In this document: in pieces, positions 22,484-34,309 of the stretch
How positions within the stretch are numbered: the stretch's first letter is position 1
How the letters are laid out: each line of letters begins with the position of its first letter
Source of the DNA: Xenopus tropicalis
Taxonomy: Eukaryota > Chordata > Amphibia > Anura > Pipidae
Assembly: GCF_000004195.4 (NCBI RefSeq)
Contig: NC_030683.2
Span: 78,461,410-78,525,409, forward strand
Length of the DNA: 64,000 nt
Reading direction: 5' to 3'
The notes under the pieces: generated by a model
What the model saw: only the letters and a program-made list of their open reading frames with translations
Told to the model about the DNA's origin: nothing
Database searches by the model: none
Translations under genes and position numbers: made by a program

Positions 22484-24843
22484 GCTTGGCAGGGAAAGGG
22501 TTAAACTGGGTGCATTTTTTAAGCAAGTTACAGATTTGTACAGGCTTTACTGCAACCTGCTGTACTCAGTTGTCTTATCTAATGCAATTACTGTGAAGAC
22601 AAAATGCTTACAAAAGATAAACTATAATAAGGCATTAGTTTTTTTATTATAACATAAAAAGAGTTACAAGCAAGAAGTTGCTCCATATGCTCTGTATATA
22701 GTGGATGTATGTAACGTGTCTTCCAATAAGTGTTCTGCTTTGAGCATTGGATACAAGAGAAACCAATTTGTCTGCGTTATATTTCTTCATATAAACAAAT
22801 GATAATGTGAACTGACTAATAAAATTCATGTATGAATCTGAAATGTAATGTAGTTTGCTGTGCTTATGACTTAAAACAGTGGGATATGTTTTCCCATCTA
22901 TTGGCTTGCCTCCTTAACATTTTGCCTATACACAGAGTGATCTGATCATAAATAACACATGTACTTTGAGCCTTCACTGCCCAAACTACATCAGATTTGA
23001 AAATGTCTCCATTACAAAGTAAGGTAAAAGTATATGAAGGGAACATGTGTTAAAATTGGCAAGATTATCAAGTTTTCCTTTTACTGGATCACATATCTTC
23101 ATGTACAACAACCCTATGGCCCAAGTGTAAGAACTGGGGAAGTAAAGCTTAACAATTAAATTGGACATTATGTTTAGGGTTCCTGTACCAGACCAAGGCA
23201 ACCACTGCCCTTTAGCAGTGAATATCTGTGCCTCCAAAGTTGCCCCAAGTAACTTCCCATCTTTTTTTCTGCTGATTCACTGCGCATGCTTTCAGTTACT
23301 AAGCTTAGGGGACAGGCTAAAAGTATACAATATTCATAGAATATAAACATCACAATATACGGCTGATTAGTAATTTATTCAGGTTGACATAATATGGCAG
23401 CTCTAAAACAAGAGCAATAAGCATCAGAATTGAATAATCATTCCTATAGCAACAACTTATATGACAGTAGAACCTTATTCTCTGCTTATTTGCAATAACC
23501 CCTAATCTTAGCTTCCCAACAGGTGCCCAGAGCACACCGAGCATGCGAGTGTCACTGACACTTTTCTCTGACACTATTAACACAAACTAAGATTGTGAGC
23601 TCCTGTGACAACTTTAAAAGCCTGGATAATTACTACTATAGAAATGCTGAACCTTTGGGCTGGTGCAATAAGTCAGTATATAAAAAAGGGCATCTCTAGC
23701 CATATTCATTGATAGGGTTTAGTTCTCCTCTTAATTTCAGACTTGTGTCTGCTGCTTTATAGAGAATTCTTGCATCATAAACAGCTGAACATTATAGCCA
23801 GCCTCACTCCAAAACGGATACTTATTGGGATGGTCATAAAATGAAAAGACAATTTAAAATAACGAGTTGTTAGTTTTTCTTCATTAGCACCTTCAGCTTA
23901 GTTAGAAGGTATTTACCAAGGTTTTCAAGCTTAAGTGCTTCCCCGCATTATTATCATATAGAATGTTGTATCAGTGGAATATAGGCACAGCAGAAAAAAA
24001 ACCCATCCATGATAGCCAATTAGTATCTCATCATTATTCTAGGAAATATGTATGCTTGGTTATTAAATAGTTGGAATTCTTTACCCATAATCTCTTTGAT
24101 GATTCTTGTATGGTCACACACTACACTGCTGGGCTTTTTTTTTTTTTCAAATTTCCAATTAACCACATAAAAAAAGTGAGTGAGATAAATGATTAAGTGT
24201 AAACAGCAAACTTTCCTTTAAAATACACCAGTGGGCAATGTGCACATCTAATTACCAACATCCCTTTAAAGAAACATATCTAATTAAGGTTTAAATGAAA
24301 AAGCGACCAAATGCATTTAGTGATTAAGAAGAAACAAACCTAGCATTTCTACCAGGCATTTCCTTGGTTGTTGATTTGAGATTTAGAGTGAAAATAATTT
24401 GAATCTAAAGGTTTCTCCAAGCTGAATGTCTGTTCATTTAAATACTTAAAATAAGTATTCCCTACCCAGTCCGGCAAAAGCTTACACTTTTTATTCAAAA
24501 CCTGAATGAAAATTTCTTTAGATCCACCGGGGAACAGGCAAGAAATTGTGATCTCGTCAAAAGCTAATGTTATTCATTTTTGTGCTCATGGATATAAAAA
24601 AAATGTAAAATGTAGTAATAACTTTCTCTGGAGATACCAGGCAAATAACTGCAGCATAATTCATACACTTTGTGACAAAATGCATTGTTTGGAAGCCTGG
24701 ACATGGAGTCCTGGTAGAGTTGTGTCCATTACACAGTAGTTGGCATGGATCTGCTGCTGGAGCTTTTAGTTTTGGACTAAGGTTGGAGGTCTGCATCTCT
24801 AATATGCTTGTATGCTTACACAATATGTCTAGTATAGAGTATA

Positions 24844-25156
24844 CATGTATAGGACCCATTATCCAGAATGCTCGGGACCAAGGGTATTCCAGATAAGGGG
24901 TCTTTCCGTAATTTGGATCTTCATACCTTAAGTCTACTAAAAAATCAATAAAACATTAATTAAACCCAATAACATTGTTTTGCATCCAAAAAGGATTATT
25001 TATATCTTAGTTGGGATCAATTACAAGGTACTGTTTTATTACTACAGAGAAAAAGGAAATCAATTATTTGATTAAAATGGAGTCTATGGGAGAAGGGCTT
25101 TCCGTAATTCTGAGCTTTCTAGATAACGGGTTTCTGGATAAGGGATCCCATACCTG
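24844..25156. mobile_element. palindromic MITE, ACAGGTATGGG family
   Basis: ATCCAGAATGCTCGGGACC, TTTCCGTAATTTGGATCTTC and TAAAATGGAGTCTATGGGAG, ending at TCCCATACCTG. Same order as in the 2.8-kb copy. Confidence 0.85.
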
Positions 25157-25520
25157 TTTCTTTATTTTGTTTTATAAATATATTATCCACAGTATTACTC
25201 CAGGGATCTGCACCTCTCTCTATATGTTTGCATTATAGATCATTGAGGACCTGTTACAATACCCATTTTCAGATAAGGTGGCTGCATTCGGATCTATTTA
25301 AATAGAGAAGTTAAGAAAACTGAGCCTTGGTTTTAAGTTTAAAAAGACTGGGAAAAACTAAATTCAGTTGCAAGTTAGACAAACCAGGTAGTGGTGGGTT
25401 AAGGAAGTTATAGAATATGGGGCCTTAACTTCCCTGATAGCTACCTTTGTTTGTGGAAGTAGAGGCCTATGTCAGTAGATACATCCAGTATTAGGTAAAG
25501 GTCTCTTTCCCGAAAAATTA

Positions 25521-25810
25521 TACGGGTATGGGATTCCCTTTTCTGGAAACTTCTTATCCAGAAAGTTCTGAATTATGGCAAGGCCATCTCCCATAGACTC
25601 CATTATAATCAAATAATTCAGCATTTTTAAAACATGTACTTTTTCTCTGTAATAATAAAACATTGTACTTGATCCCAACTAAGATATATCTAATCCTTAT
25701 TAGAGTATTTAATTAATATTTATGGATAGATGATTTCTTAGTAGACATGGTATGGAGTTATAAATTACGGAAGACCCCTTATCGACAAAACCTAGCATTC
25801 TGAATAATAT
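25521..25810. mobile_element. palindromic MITE, ACAGGTATGGG family, inverted
   Basis: It begins ACGGGTATGGGATTCC, then ATCTCCCATAGACTCCATTA and TTGATCCCAACTAAGATATA, ending near TAGCATTCTGAATAATATGT. Opposite orientation to the copy 370 bp to its left, so the two face each other. Confidence 0.8.
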
Positions 25811-26140
25811 GTCCCTTTTTGAGTAAACAAGTTGCTTGAGCGTGATTTTTGGGCAAATTGGCAGCAATTTACAAACAAAGTAAATTCCCCTACCAGGTGA
25901 AAAAGTTTAATATAAAAATATTTAATAGCATATGGCCTGGTAGTTTTTTTTATACATTTTAGTAAATCTTTAAGTAAAAGTTTATCAGTCATAAAGCAAT
26001 TATAACCAAAGTGTGATGGTGAGAAAGGTAAAAGTAAAAAGTGGGGGAACTTAAGTGTGTAGTAGAGTGGGTTTAATCTCTGCATGCTTTTCATCAGATC
26101 TACACTAGATGGTGACAGAAAGTCAATGTGAAAAAATTAC

Positions 26141-26250
26141 CGAGCTACCAGGAACAGCACACAGCTGACAGCTAAATAGGCAAGAAGCATGAAGAGCCAC
26201 ACACCAGGAGAGAAGGGATCAAGGAAAGAGAAATAGCCAGGCTTCCGTCC
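26141..26250 (-). CDS. grik4: grik4 coding exon (first membrane segment M1)
   Basis: 110 nt: 36 codons plus two bases (CG) of a split arginine codon. It was found on the reverse strand and is not visible as a long ORF. The peptide starts [20 protein letters not shown] and continues [16 protein letters not shown], then R shared with the next exon. [20 protein letters not shown] is the hydrophobic M1 helix of the channel. The acceptor is GTTTTATTACAG. The donor is CG|GTAATT, the weakest of the seven because it lacks the G at +5. The split arginine is completed by the C at 14340, giving ARLTPYEW. The intron that follows is 11.8 kb and holds the piggyBac-like satellite transposon. Skipping this exon would shift the reading frame. 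Confidence 0.96.
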
Positions 26251-27382
26251 CTGTAATAAAACAAAAGAACCATGAATGCACAGTGCAGAACAATGAACAT
26301 AAAGCAATGCATTATTAGCTGGGGTTAGGCCTACAGTTAGGAGCTATATATATAAAGTCCATAACTGCTCTTATTAAACATTACTGTAGTAGGCATGTTC
26401 CACAGATAATAGATGTTATTCCCTGAGATATTACCACAGATTCATTTAAACTCTATCAGAATCCAGGCTTCTGCTGTGGAAATCACATTACTTTCATTAC
26501 AATAACCTGTGGTAAAAAATAAAGCTTCATAGAACTTATTAGGGAACTATAATAGTGAAAGAGGTAAATTACCCCCTTTCTTAAAATGTATTTGTAAAAG
26601 TCTTTTATTCTCTTCAATCAACTTCTCTCATTCACATTCATCCATTAAAGTCGATTGAAAAAAATTACTCTGTCATGCTCTGCACACAGGGCCCCTATTA
26701 GAAACTAGTGGTGGCAGAAATCCATAACTGATTATTTTACAACACATGAGACAGAGAGGAGCAATGACAGAGGCATTTAAATCTGCCAACTTGGGTTAAA
26801 TCTGATGGAATGGGCGCACAGATTATGATGAATATGTGGGTAGCTTAGGTCATGCTGACGCTGGCAGAGGTCTTGTCTGGAATAGTTCTTCATATCAAAA
26901 AAGGAAAATCACTGTTATATGTTGGGACAGAGATTGTCTCAAATTCTGTATCATATTTTAGTAGATCAGCTTAAACCATCAAAGGGCATGAATTTAGCAA
27001 CTGTGCTAGACAGCATGATACATGCTATTATCAGCTGATCATTGACTTGAGCTGTGCTCTGGTTATGAAGACTGAGACAAAGGCACCCTCCTGACAACAG
27101 GGACTTTGTGAGCCTGCAATTATATACAGCAAGTAAATTTCCCCCTCCAATCTTCACTATAGCACACGTGCCATACTAATATTGGACTTTAAATGAAACT
27201 CTAAGAATAATAACTCAAAGAAAAAGAATATGGTATGGTCACTAGGTTTATGAATGCCTTGAGGAGTGTATAATGTTTTGTACAGTCCTTGTTCCAGGAT
27301 TGTACACTACTAATTTACATGGGTGCAGTTGGAAATCACCAAGGCTATTCGGAAGTTGTATTTACAGATGCCTTTTTAGCAT

Positions 27383-27441
27383 AGGGCGATGACACATGAG
27401 GTGCTGTGGTCATGACCAATCTCCTTGTGTGTCATTGGCCT
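27383..27441. repeat. short inverted-repeat fragment
   Basis: GGGCGATGACACATGAGG faces CCTTGTGTGTCATTGGCC within 60 bp; MITE ends with the interior lost. Confidence 0.55.
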
Positions 27442-28149
27442 AAGAATAGAAGTCAGAAGCGGACAAGTCTTGATTTAGAGACCAGAAAAAGCTCAAAAGT
27501 ATGCCTCATTTACCTATACACATCAGAGGTCTGGAATAGTGTCACAGATACTATAAGTATGTAAGCAATTCCGCATCTGCAGCAGGTAATGGAAGTTTAC
27601 CATTTTGAGCATGAAAAAACAGGGTTGGGTTATAGCAGAAAGAGACGAAATGTAGGATAATAGGATAATTAAGAGGGAGAAGCATAGGCAAGGTAATATG
27701 GAATTTTTCATACTGGTTATGTGAAGAAATAGTAAGAATGCCATATGGTATGCCTTGCAAGGATAAGAAGAAGATCAGTAGAAGTTCTTAAGGGTTCTAC
27801 AGAAATACAAGTAATGTATATATACTTTAATTATTCTGTACTCGACAAAAAAGCTAATTGATTGTAAGCCACAGGCTAGGGTAAGCTTTACCTATTATTA
27901 GGGCTCATAAATATATCAAAGACAAGGTTGAAAATGCAAAACATACATGCAAAGCTCCTTGCCCCTTCCTTGCTTCACCATAAGCTAATTTTTGTGCTTC
28001 GGGTGCAGTCAGGAGGTGAAGACCTCCCCCACAATGTTGATATGGTAATGGCTAAATAAATGGGTTAAGCAACAAGATTCACGTCAGCGTCTGTTTGTAT
28101 TATTCATTGAACTGAGACATAGTTATTGATATTATCCCAGTGTATCACA

Positions 28150-28440
28150 AGGGGTTGTTCACCTTTGAATTAACTTTTAATATGATGTAGAGAGTAGTAT
28201 CCTGAAACAATTTACAGTTGTTCTTTATTTTTATTATTGTTAGTTTTTTAGTTATTTTACTTTTTGTTCATCAGCTCTTCAGTCTTGAGTTTTGGCAGTT
28301 ATCTGGTTGCTAGGATCCAATTTACCTTAGCAACCAAAGAGTGGTTTGAATGAGAGACTGGTATATGAATAGGAGAGGGGCTGAGTAGAAAGATAAGGAA
28401 TAAAATGTAACAATAAAACTATAGCATAACAGAGTAACAG
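28150..28440. mobile_element. MITE-like repeat (TATCTGGTTGCTAGG family)
   Basis: AAGGGGTTGTTCACCTTTGA at the left, then a hairpin TATCTGGTTGCTAGGATCCA..TTACCTTAGCAACCA. The same hairpin occurs at 3463-3502 and 9708-9748. It abuts the next MITE at 28443. Confidence 0.7.
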
Positions 28441-28442
28441 TT

Positions 28443-28913
28443 AAAGGAGAAGGAAAAGTAAAAACTAAGTAAGCTTTATCAGAAAGGTCTATGTAAATAC
28501 AGTCATAAGCACTCACAGAAAAGCTCCACTATGTCCTCTATCAAAAGAAACACAGGATTTATTGTCTTCCTTTGTGTAAACATGTTCTTCAGTATCTGAC
28601 TTTTGCTCTCAGAAAAATCCTTCATTTTTCAGCTCTCTCCTGTCTCCCTTCTTCTGCTCCCCCTCCTGTAAGAATTCACTCCCCCTCCCATCAGAATGTG
28701 TGATCTGAGCTACCAACGGCTAGAGCTTTGGCACAAAGCTACTGAGACCAAGCTAAAATGCCAGCTGCTATCTTAAGCAACAGAGGGAGCTTCTAGGGCT
28801 GTTTACTGCGGTATGGGAAAGCTTTTTATAGATTAAATATAGCATTCTAGGTAGCACTGATGTGGCTAATCTATTGGCAGTAAAATGCCAAAATTACTTT
28901 CCTTCTTCTTTAT
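28443..28913. mobile_element. MITE (AAGGAGAAGGAAA family), 471 bp
   Basis: The left end AAAGGAGAAGGAAAAGTAA pairs with the right end TTACTTTCCTTCTTCTTT as an inverted repeat. It is collinear with the copy at 63408-63900. CT-rich middle (CTCCCTTCTTCTGCTCC...). Confidence 0.8.
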
Positions 28914-29691
28914 AAGGGCCAGTTCCTTTGATTTGGGCTAGTAGTTTGCATGTCTCCTGTGCAGAAAGGCCTTTTGTAACACAGCATTTATACGTAGCAA
29001 CCACACCATATTACTCATCCTTAAACATCTAAATGATCTGTACATGATAAGATCACCTGTTCTTGTCCTACATTAATATTTTCGTTCATCTTTTCCAGAG
29101 TTGACTTTGTCCACAATTTCTGAAATGACAAGGTTTTTCCATGCCATTCCAGCATCCCTTATGCCATTGTTCTCTCATGAAATATCAGAAGTTTGAGCAG
29201 AATTCAGCACTGTAACTCCTCCTAACAATTTCTGCTGTTTCAAAGTAGCGAAGGTCACTTCATCTAACCGTAGTTGTAGAAATGCTGGCCAGCTGGGCCT
29301 GCCAGGCATTTTTATGCATTCATTGAAGCAAAATGGAATTTTATTTGCTTTGTTAATTCAGGAGCCAAAGCTATGAGACTGCACCTGCTTTCCTGGTTCA
29401 CTTGCGATTCCCTTCTTCTGTCAGTTACCATCATACTGAGAAATCCTTTTATATATAAATCATTATTTTATAAGAATGGGCAATAAAGCTTTCTTTAAAG
29501 TCTACATATTGCAAATAACAAGCTGTCCCTTTTTTGTCCCTGCCTCAGAACCTGGTCATATTATTTGTGTCTAATCTTTCTAGCTGCAATATCAGTATAA
29601 AACCTTGCAATTTAATTATGAAAGCAGCAGATTTGCAAACCTCATTATTGTGTGCAATCAGTATGTAAGAATTAGCATGCAAATATGCCTA

Positions 29692-29865
<174 letters not shown>

Positions 29866-30438
29866 TCAGTGCACTAGGAGCCATGCCATCACTGGCTTAA
29901 TAGAAGTATGACTGCAGCACATATACAAATATAACCACAGCTTACAGGAACAAAATAGGAACTTGTTAGCGAAAAGATAATTCCAGGAACTGGTAATGAA
30001 AGATATATTATAAAGATAGAAATAAGAGACTTTTTTTAACCATTTGAAAAACTCTTATTCATGTTTATTTCATTTTATACTCACTAATAAATTCTTATTA
30101 AATTCAGTCACAAGTAAATCTAATATGAAGTTCAGAGTAAAAACAGGCTGTCCATGGGCTACCATAATCACCTTGACAACAGCAATAGTATCTGCTACAA
30201 TAGATATTTACAGGTTTTTTTGTTTTTTTTTTAAAAAACACATATTTTAAAGCAATATTTGGGTCATGGCTTTAATTGCTAAGACTTTGATTCTATAGCC
30301 ATAGGCTTCAAAACAGATGTATGGTATTCACTGCAACATTAGGCTTTACACAACTCCTTGTGCCATGTGCTGGAACACTTACATCTATATTGCGCATCAA
30401 TTGCCTGGGGCTACACAGCTTAAACAACTCTACTTAAT

Positions 30439-30543
30439 AACTATTTTTGTCTTACAAAGGTTCTATCTTATTATTTTGCTTCACATAAATTACTTATGTG
30501 AAGCAAAATAATAGGAAAGAACCTATGTAAGACAAAAATAGTT
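30439..30543. repeat. long intronic hairpin with ~48-bp arms
   Basis: The left arm (30439-30488) and right arm (30494-30543) are inverted copies with few mismatches, separated by a loop of about 5 bp. Core blocks are AACTATTTTTGTCTTACA and TTATTATTTTGCTTCACATA with their complements. No transposon end was recognised. Transcribed with grik4 it would form a long stem. Confidence 0.88.
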
Positions 30544-31344
30544 TTACTAAGCCCCAGAGAGAAGCTAAATTTATACACTGTTACTGGGAGGGGTGTTTTC
30601 CTTAAAACAAAGGAGCATAAACAACATGCTGAGCATGATAGGATTGACACCCTACTTTTAGCTATGTTAAGTAAATAAGATTGTATGCTGCTTAGGTTCC
30701 TGCTCTTACCCAATACTTTTTTTTTAAATGTCACAGAAAAACAATGTAATAGCAGACAGATACCAAAGTAGTTAGAAGATTACTATTACTACATTACTAT
30801 GACTCATTTATGCGGGGGGTCATATATACGAAAAATGTGGCAGTTACTTTAATTATCTGCTAAAAAGACCAATTAAATTGCAACTGTGTCCTTGTTAGGG
30901 CAATAGTTCTTCACCAGGTAAAACCCAGAGCTTTTACACAAGAAGTATTGAACAGAATTGTTGAAGAGAATTATTGAAGAGAATATTTCAGTTTTATTTT
31001 TCTAAAGATTTTCTAAACATTAAGTAATGTTACAAAAAGAAGAAGCTTACGTTCAATGCTTTAGTTCAGTGCTGTCCAACTGGCCCCCCACCTGTCTGGC
31101 TGCTTTGATGGCTTACCTTTGAGTTAGCATTAAATGGTATCAGTACTGAGATTAACTGCCCCCCCTGCATGGTTCTCACCTCAGATTCAGGCTGTAATCC
31201 CTCTGTATTGTTTAAAAATGTAATCCCCTATGTTTTTCACACCTTTTAGTTTCTGCATTGTTCACCCCCTGCAGTGTTCACACCTCAGGCTCAGACTGTA
31301 GTCACTCCCATTGTTCACTTCTTCACACCTCAGACATAGGTACT

Positions 31345-31765
31345 GTAGGCAGAGTATGGCACATACAGCCAGCATAGAGCAGGCAGAGTATGGCACACAC
31401 AGGCAGCATAGGTCAGGGAGGGTATGGCACACAGGAAGGGTAGGGCAGGCAGAGTATGGCACACACAGTCAGGGTAGGGCAGGCAGAGTATGGCACACAC
31501 AGGCAGCATAGGGCAGGCAGAGTATGGCACACACAGGAAGGGTAGGGCAGGCAGAGTATGGTACACACAGTAAGGGTAGGGCAGGCAGAGTATGGCACAC
31601 ACAGTAAGGGTAGGGCAGGCAGAGTATGGCACACACAGTAAGGGTAGGGCAGGCAGAGTATGGCACACACAGGAAGGGTAGGGCAGGCAGAGTATGGCAC
31701 ACACAGGCAGGTTAGGACAGGCAGAGTATGGCACACACAGACAGCATAGGACAGGCAGAGTGCTG
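31345..31765. repeat. 34-bp minisatellite inside the hAT element, about 12 copies
   Basis: The unit reads like AGGCAGAGTATGGCACACAC plus AGGAAGGGTAGGGC. AGAGTATGG recurs at 31451, 31485 and 31519, a strict 34-bp period. Variants differ mainly in the AGTAAGGGT / AGGCAGCAT portion. Since 34 is not a multiple of 3 and the unit lacks minus-strand stops, all three minus frames stay open for long stretches (up to 149 codons). These are not genes. Confidence 0.93.
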
Positions 31766-31808
31766 CCTGTGTGGGCCATACTCTGCTTGCCCTATGCTGC
31801 TTGTGGGA
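31766..31808. repeat. inverted minisatellite unit at the array edge
   Basis: TGTGTGGGCCATACTCTGCT and the following TGCCCTATGCTGCTTGTG are the reverse complement of the array unit, directly after the last forward unit. The array therefore ends in a foldback. Confidence 0.75.
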
Positions 31809-33696
31809 GGTGAACCTGGCAGGGGTTTGTTGTGGGAGTTTGTTAGCAGTTGGAAATAGCCATTAAATGGTCCCAAAGGTGTGTAATTATGTACTGGGGG
31901 TTGCTCTGCTATTCACAGGGGAGGAGGAGGCATATGGAATTTAAGGGTATATCTTAATATGACATAATTCTTTCACATATGAATGATGGTTGATATCCCC
32001 ACAGTAAGGACCAAGCATTTGGGATTTTGCTGTGCTACCACCATTGTGATAAAATGGGTGTGGTTTGAAGTGGGTGTGGTTTCAAAAAGGGGAGTGGTCA
32101 AAACTGGCTTCCATTAGCGGCCCTCCACCATGTATGCTAGAGAAATTTTGGCCCTCGGCACCGCAGAAGTTGGACAGCACTGCTTTAGTTCATATGGATG
32201 CAAAAGCAATACAAAACCTGCCCAGTTTGAACATTATGATTTAATCACTGGCCCTAATGGATTGTTTGGATCAGTCAGATCTGGCCCACAATTTTCATAA
32301 CCAAACTAAGCAAATATAAACTCATTTAGTCTACTGACCAAATGGCCAGCTTACTTTACACCTTGATATATTTTTTCAAATAGATTACAGATTGCTCATT
32401 GCTCATTCACAGCAAACAGACTTTTAAGCAGTACTTTTTCTTGAACGCAAGAATGCCTGTCTTTGCTAATAAGGCAGCAAACGTAGCTTGCTATCTAAGA
32501 ATGCCAGATATTTCTTATTATATATGTACTGTATATACAGTATATCCTCTCTGCGCACAGATTCTAGCCAAGCAAGTGTATAATTATTCTGCTATTTAGT
32601 CTTAAAACTACCCAGAGCTATACTGCATGGCAAAAACACCCATAGTAAAATGAATCTTAATTGCAGGATATATATCAGTAACTGGCTTTGTGATCCTGCT
32701 TAGTATATCGTTAATATTCAGAACATTGATACATTTAATTAACCTAGCCCTCATAGCACATACATAACTGACTACATTCAATCCAGAACTGAATGAAAGA
32801 GCTTAGCCTGCTAGGCATACTAATGAACATCAGACGACTATCCAACTGGGGAAATCTAGATTTCACCTCTATGACTTTCTACTCTCTACTTGACTCCACT
32901 ACATTGAATCATATATTTTCATTTGTCAGCACACACCCTTACTCTGCCTTCTAGTTCTTCCCTCTCCCAATCATAATTTGTCTCCTGTGACTAACCATTT
33001 ATAAGTAGTAATGTTTATGTTTCATATTTGCTAAATTATAACAGTGAAGCTGCCCATAGCAACCAATAAGTTCTTTTCTTTCATTTCTAACTGGTAATAA
33101 ACTGATCAAAACTAATAGCTATTGAGTTTCTATGGGCAACATAGAACATACCAAATGAACCCTACTATGTGCTACAAGCATTTCCTTTCTGCATATTTGC
33201 ATGTATACATGGGAGCTCTTTAAAGTCTTCAAAGACAGCAGTATAATAACAACTTCATTTGATGGCCACTTGTGATAATGACAATATATGCTTCATGCAA
33301 GGGCAGATTTAGAATATACCAAGCCACTTACCATTTCATTCTATAAGCTGTAAGCTAATGGTCTAAGGAACTCTTTTGAATAAATGAACTGTTTAACAGG
33401 CACTTTGATTAATGCTAATTCCCTAACTCCATGATCATCCCATTAAATGGAAAACATGCAATAAACAGAAAAAATGATTAGTGTGTGATCCTTGGCACAA
33501 TCTATCTAGGACCATGTAAAATTCACTGATTATTGTTTTGGATGTCCCAATGAAAGATGCTTAGTAAATAAGACTTGTGTTGGCTCAAATGTCAAAATAT
33601 AAAAGAAGTCTAGCGATTCATTTGCAAACTGTTTAATCAGGAATATTTTCTGATTCAGTAGGTTCTTCCTAATGGTACGGTTTCACAATAAGAAGT

Positions 33697-33780
33697 CTGA
33701 AGTAGTAGTTATCAAACTTTATTGGTTCAACCCCCCTGGAAAGACCAGCTTGTGTTCAGGGCCCCTCTTAAAACATAATA
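33697..33780. repeat. hAT-like left-end fragment
   Basis: GTAGTAGTTATCAAACTTTA, then CCCCCCTGGAAAGACCAGC and AGGGCCCCTC, resembles the CAGTGGTTCTCAAACTTT start of hAT elements. Right end not found. Confidence 0.4.
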
Positions 33781-33921
33781 AGGCTACAAATATTGGAAAA
33801 CATTGTGTGTATTAGCATGTATTCAGCCACAGTTCTAAAATTATATAGGATAGAAAATAAATCTTCACCCCAAATCTCACAATATTCAATCATCTACAAG
33901 AGAATATCTAGGGAAGTATAA

Positions 33922-34245
33922 GGGGCAGATTCATCAAGTACGAGCTTGAATCCTGAATGGGTAAAATTCGGATTAGATATGATAATTTCTGATGATTGAA
34001 AATGTCACGAAAATGCTTACAAAAAAATCGTAATAGTCACGATAATATCGTATTGGTGATCCGAAAGTCACAGAATTTTCATATCCGAACGATCGTAAGT
34101 CCCATAGGACTCAGTGGCACTCTACAGCTCCAACCTGATCCAAGGAAAGTCACGGTAAAGAAGCTTTAATGAATCCAAAACTTTTGTACTTGGCGCAACA
34201 ATTTTGACGACCAAATTGTTGCGCAAATTGTCTCCAAGTACGACA
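33922..34245. mobile_element. Harbinger-like MITE copy, right end disrupted
   Basis: It starts GGGGCAGATTCATCAAGTAC and shares collinear blocks with the 53.4-kb copy: TTAGATATGATAATTTCTGA, ATATCGTATTGGTGATCCGA, CTCCAACCTGATCCAAGGAA. The right terminal repeat is not found; beyond ~34245 the sequence changes to another repeat. Confidence 0.65.
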
Positions 34246-34309
34246 AAAAAGTAGCTCATCTGCCACATCATAAATGTACAGTATATGCATACACTGGGCA
34301 ATCCTGCAT

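Larger units (their letters stand above)
15661..22500. mobile_element. piggyBac-like non-autonomous transposon with internal satellite array
   Basis: The left end reads TTAT|CCCTTTCACTGCCA (15657-15674). The right end, read on the other strand, is TTAA|CCCTTTCCCTGCCA (22504-22487). This gives a ~14-bp terminal inverted repeat with one mismatch, flanked by the TTAA target typical of piggyBac (Kolobok also uses TTAA). From memory, the right end also resembles the frog Uribo/piggyBac ends: CCCTTT..CTGCCA, then a hairpin, then a TCTCTGCA-type hairpin. No transposase is encoded. From outside in, the element has ~330 bp of unique left end, ~5.7 kb of satellite monomers, an AT-rich segment with TGTATAAG-type simple repeats, and a GC-rich right end with four hairpins. 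One mismatch in the left TTAA suggests an older insertion or a mutated flank. Confidence 0.8.
14341..26140 (-). other. grik4: grik4 intron (11.8 kb)
   Basis: Intron between the M1 and pore exons. More than half is the piggyBac-like element at 15661-22500 with its satellite array. Two inverted-repeat segments (14804-14898, 14967-15101) lie on one side, and two palindromic MITE copies (24844-25156, 25521-25810) on the other. The stretches 22.5-24.8 kb and 25.8-26.1 kb show nothing recognised. Confidence 0.8.
31067..32182. mobile_element. non-autonomous hAT transposon carrying a minisatellite
   Basis: Perfect 15-bp terminal inverted repeats: CAGTGCTGTCCAACT at 31067-31081 and its complement at 32168-32182. 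They are flanked by a perfect 8-bp target duplication CTTTAGTT (31059-31066 and 32183-32190). The CAG..CTG ends and 8-bp duplication define the hAT superfamily. The element is 1,116 bp and has no transposase. The intact duplication shows that both borders are correct and argues for a fairly recent insertion. Confidence 0.95.
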
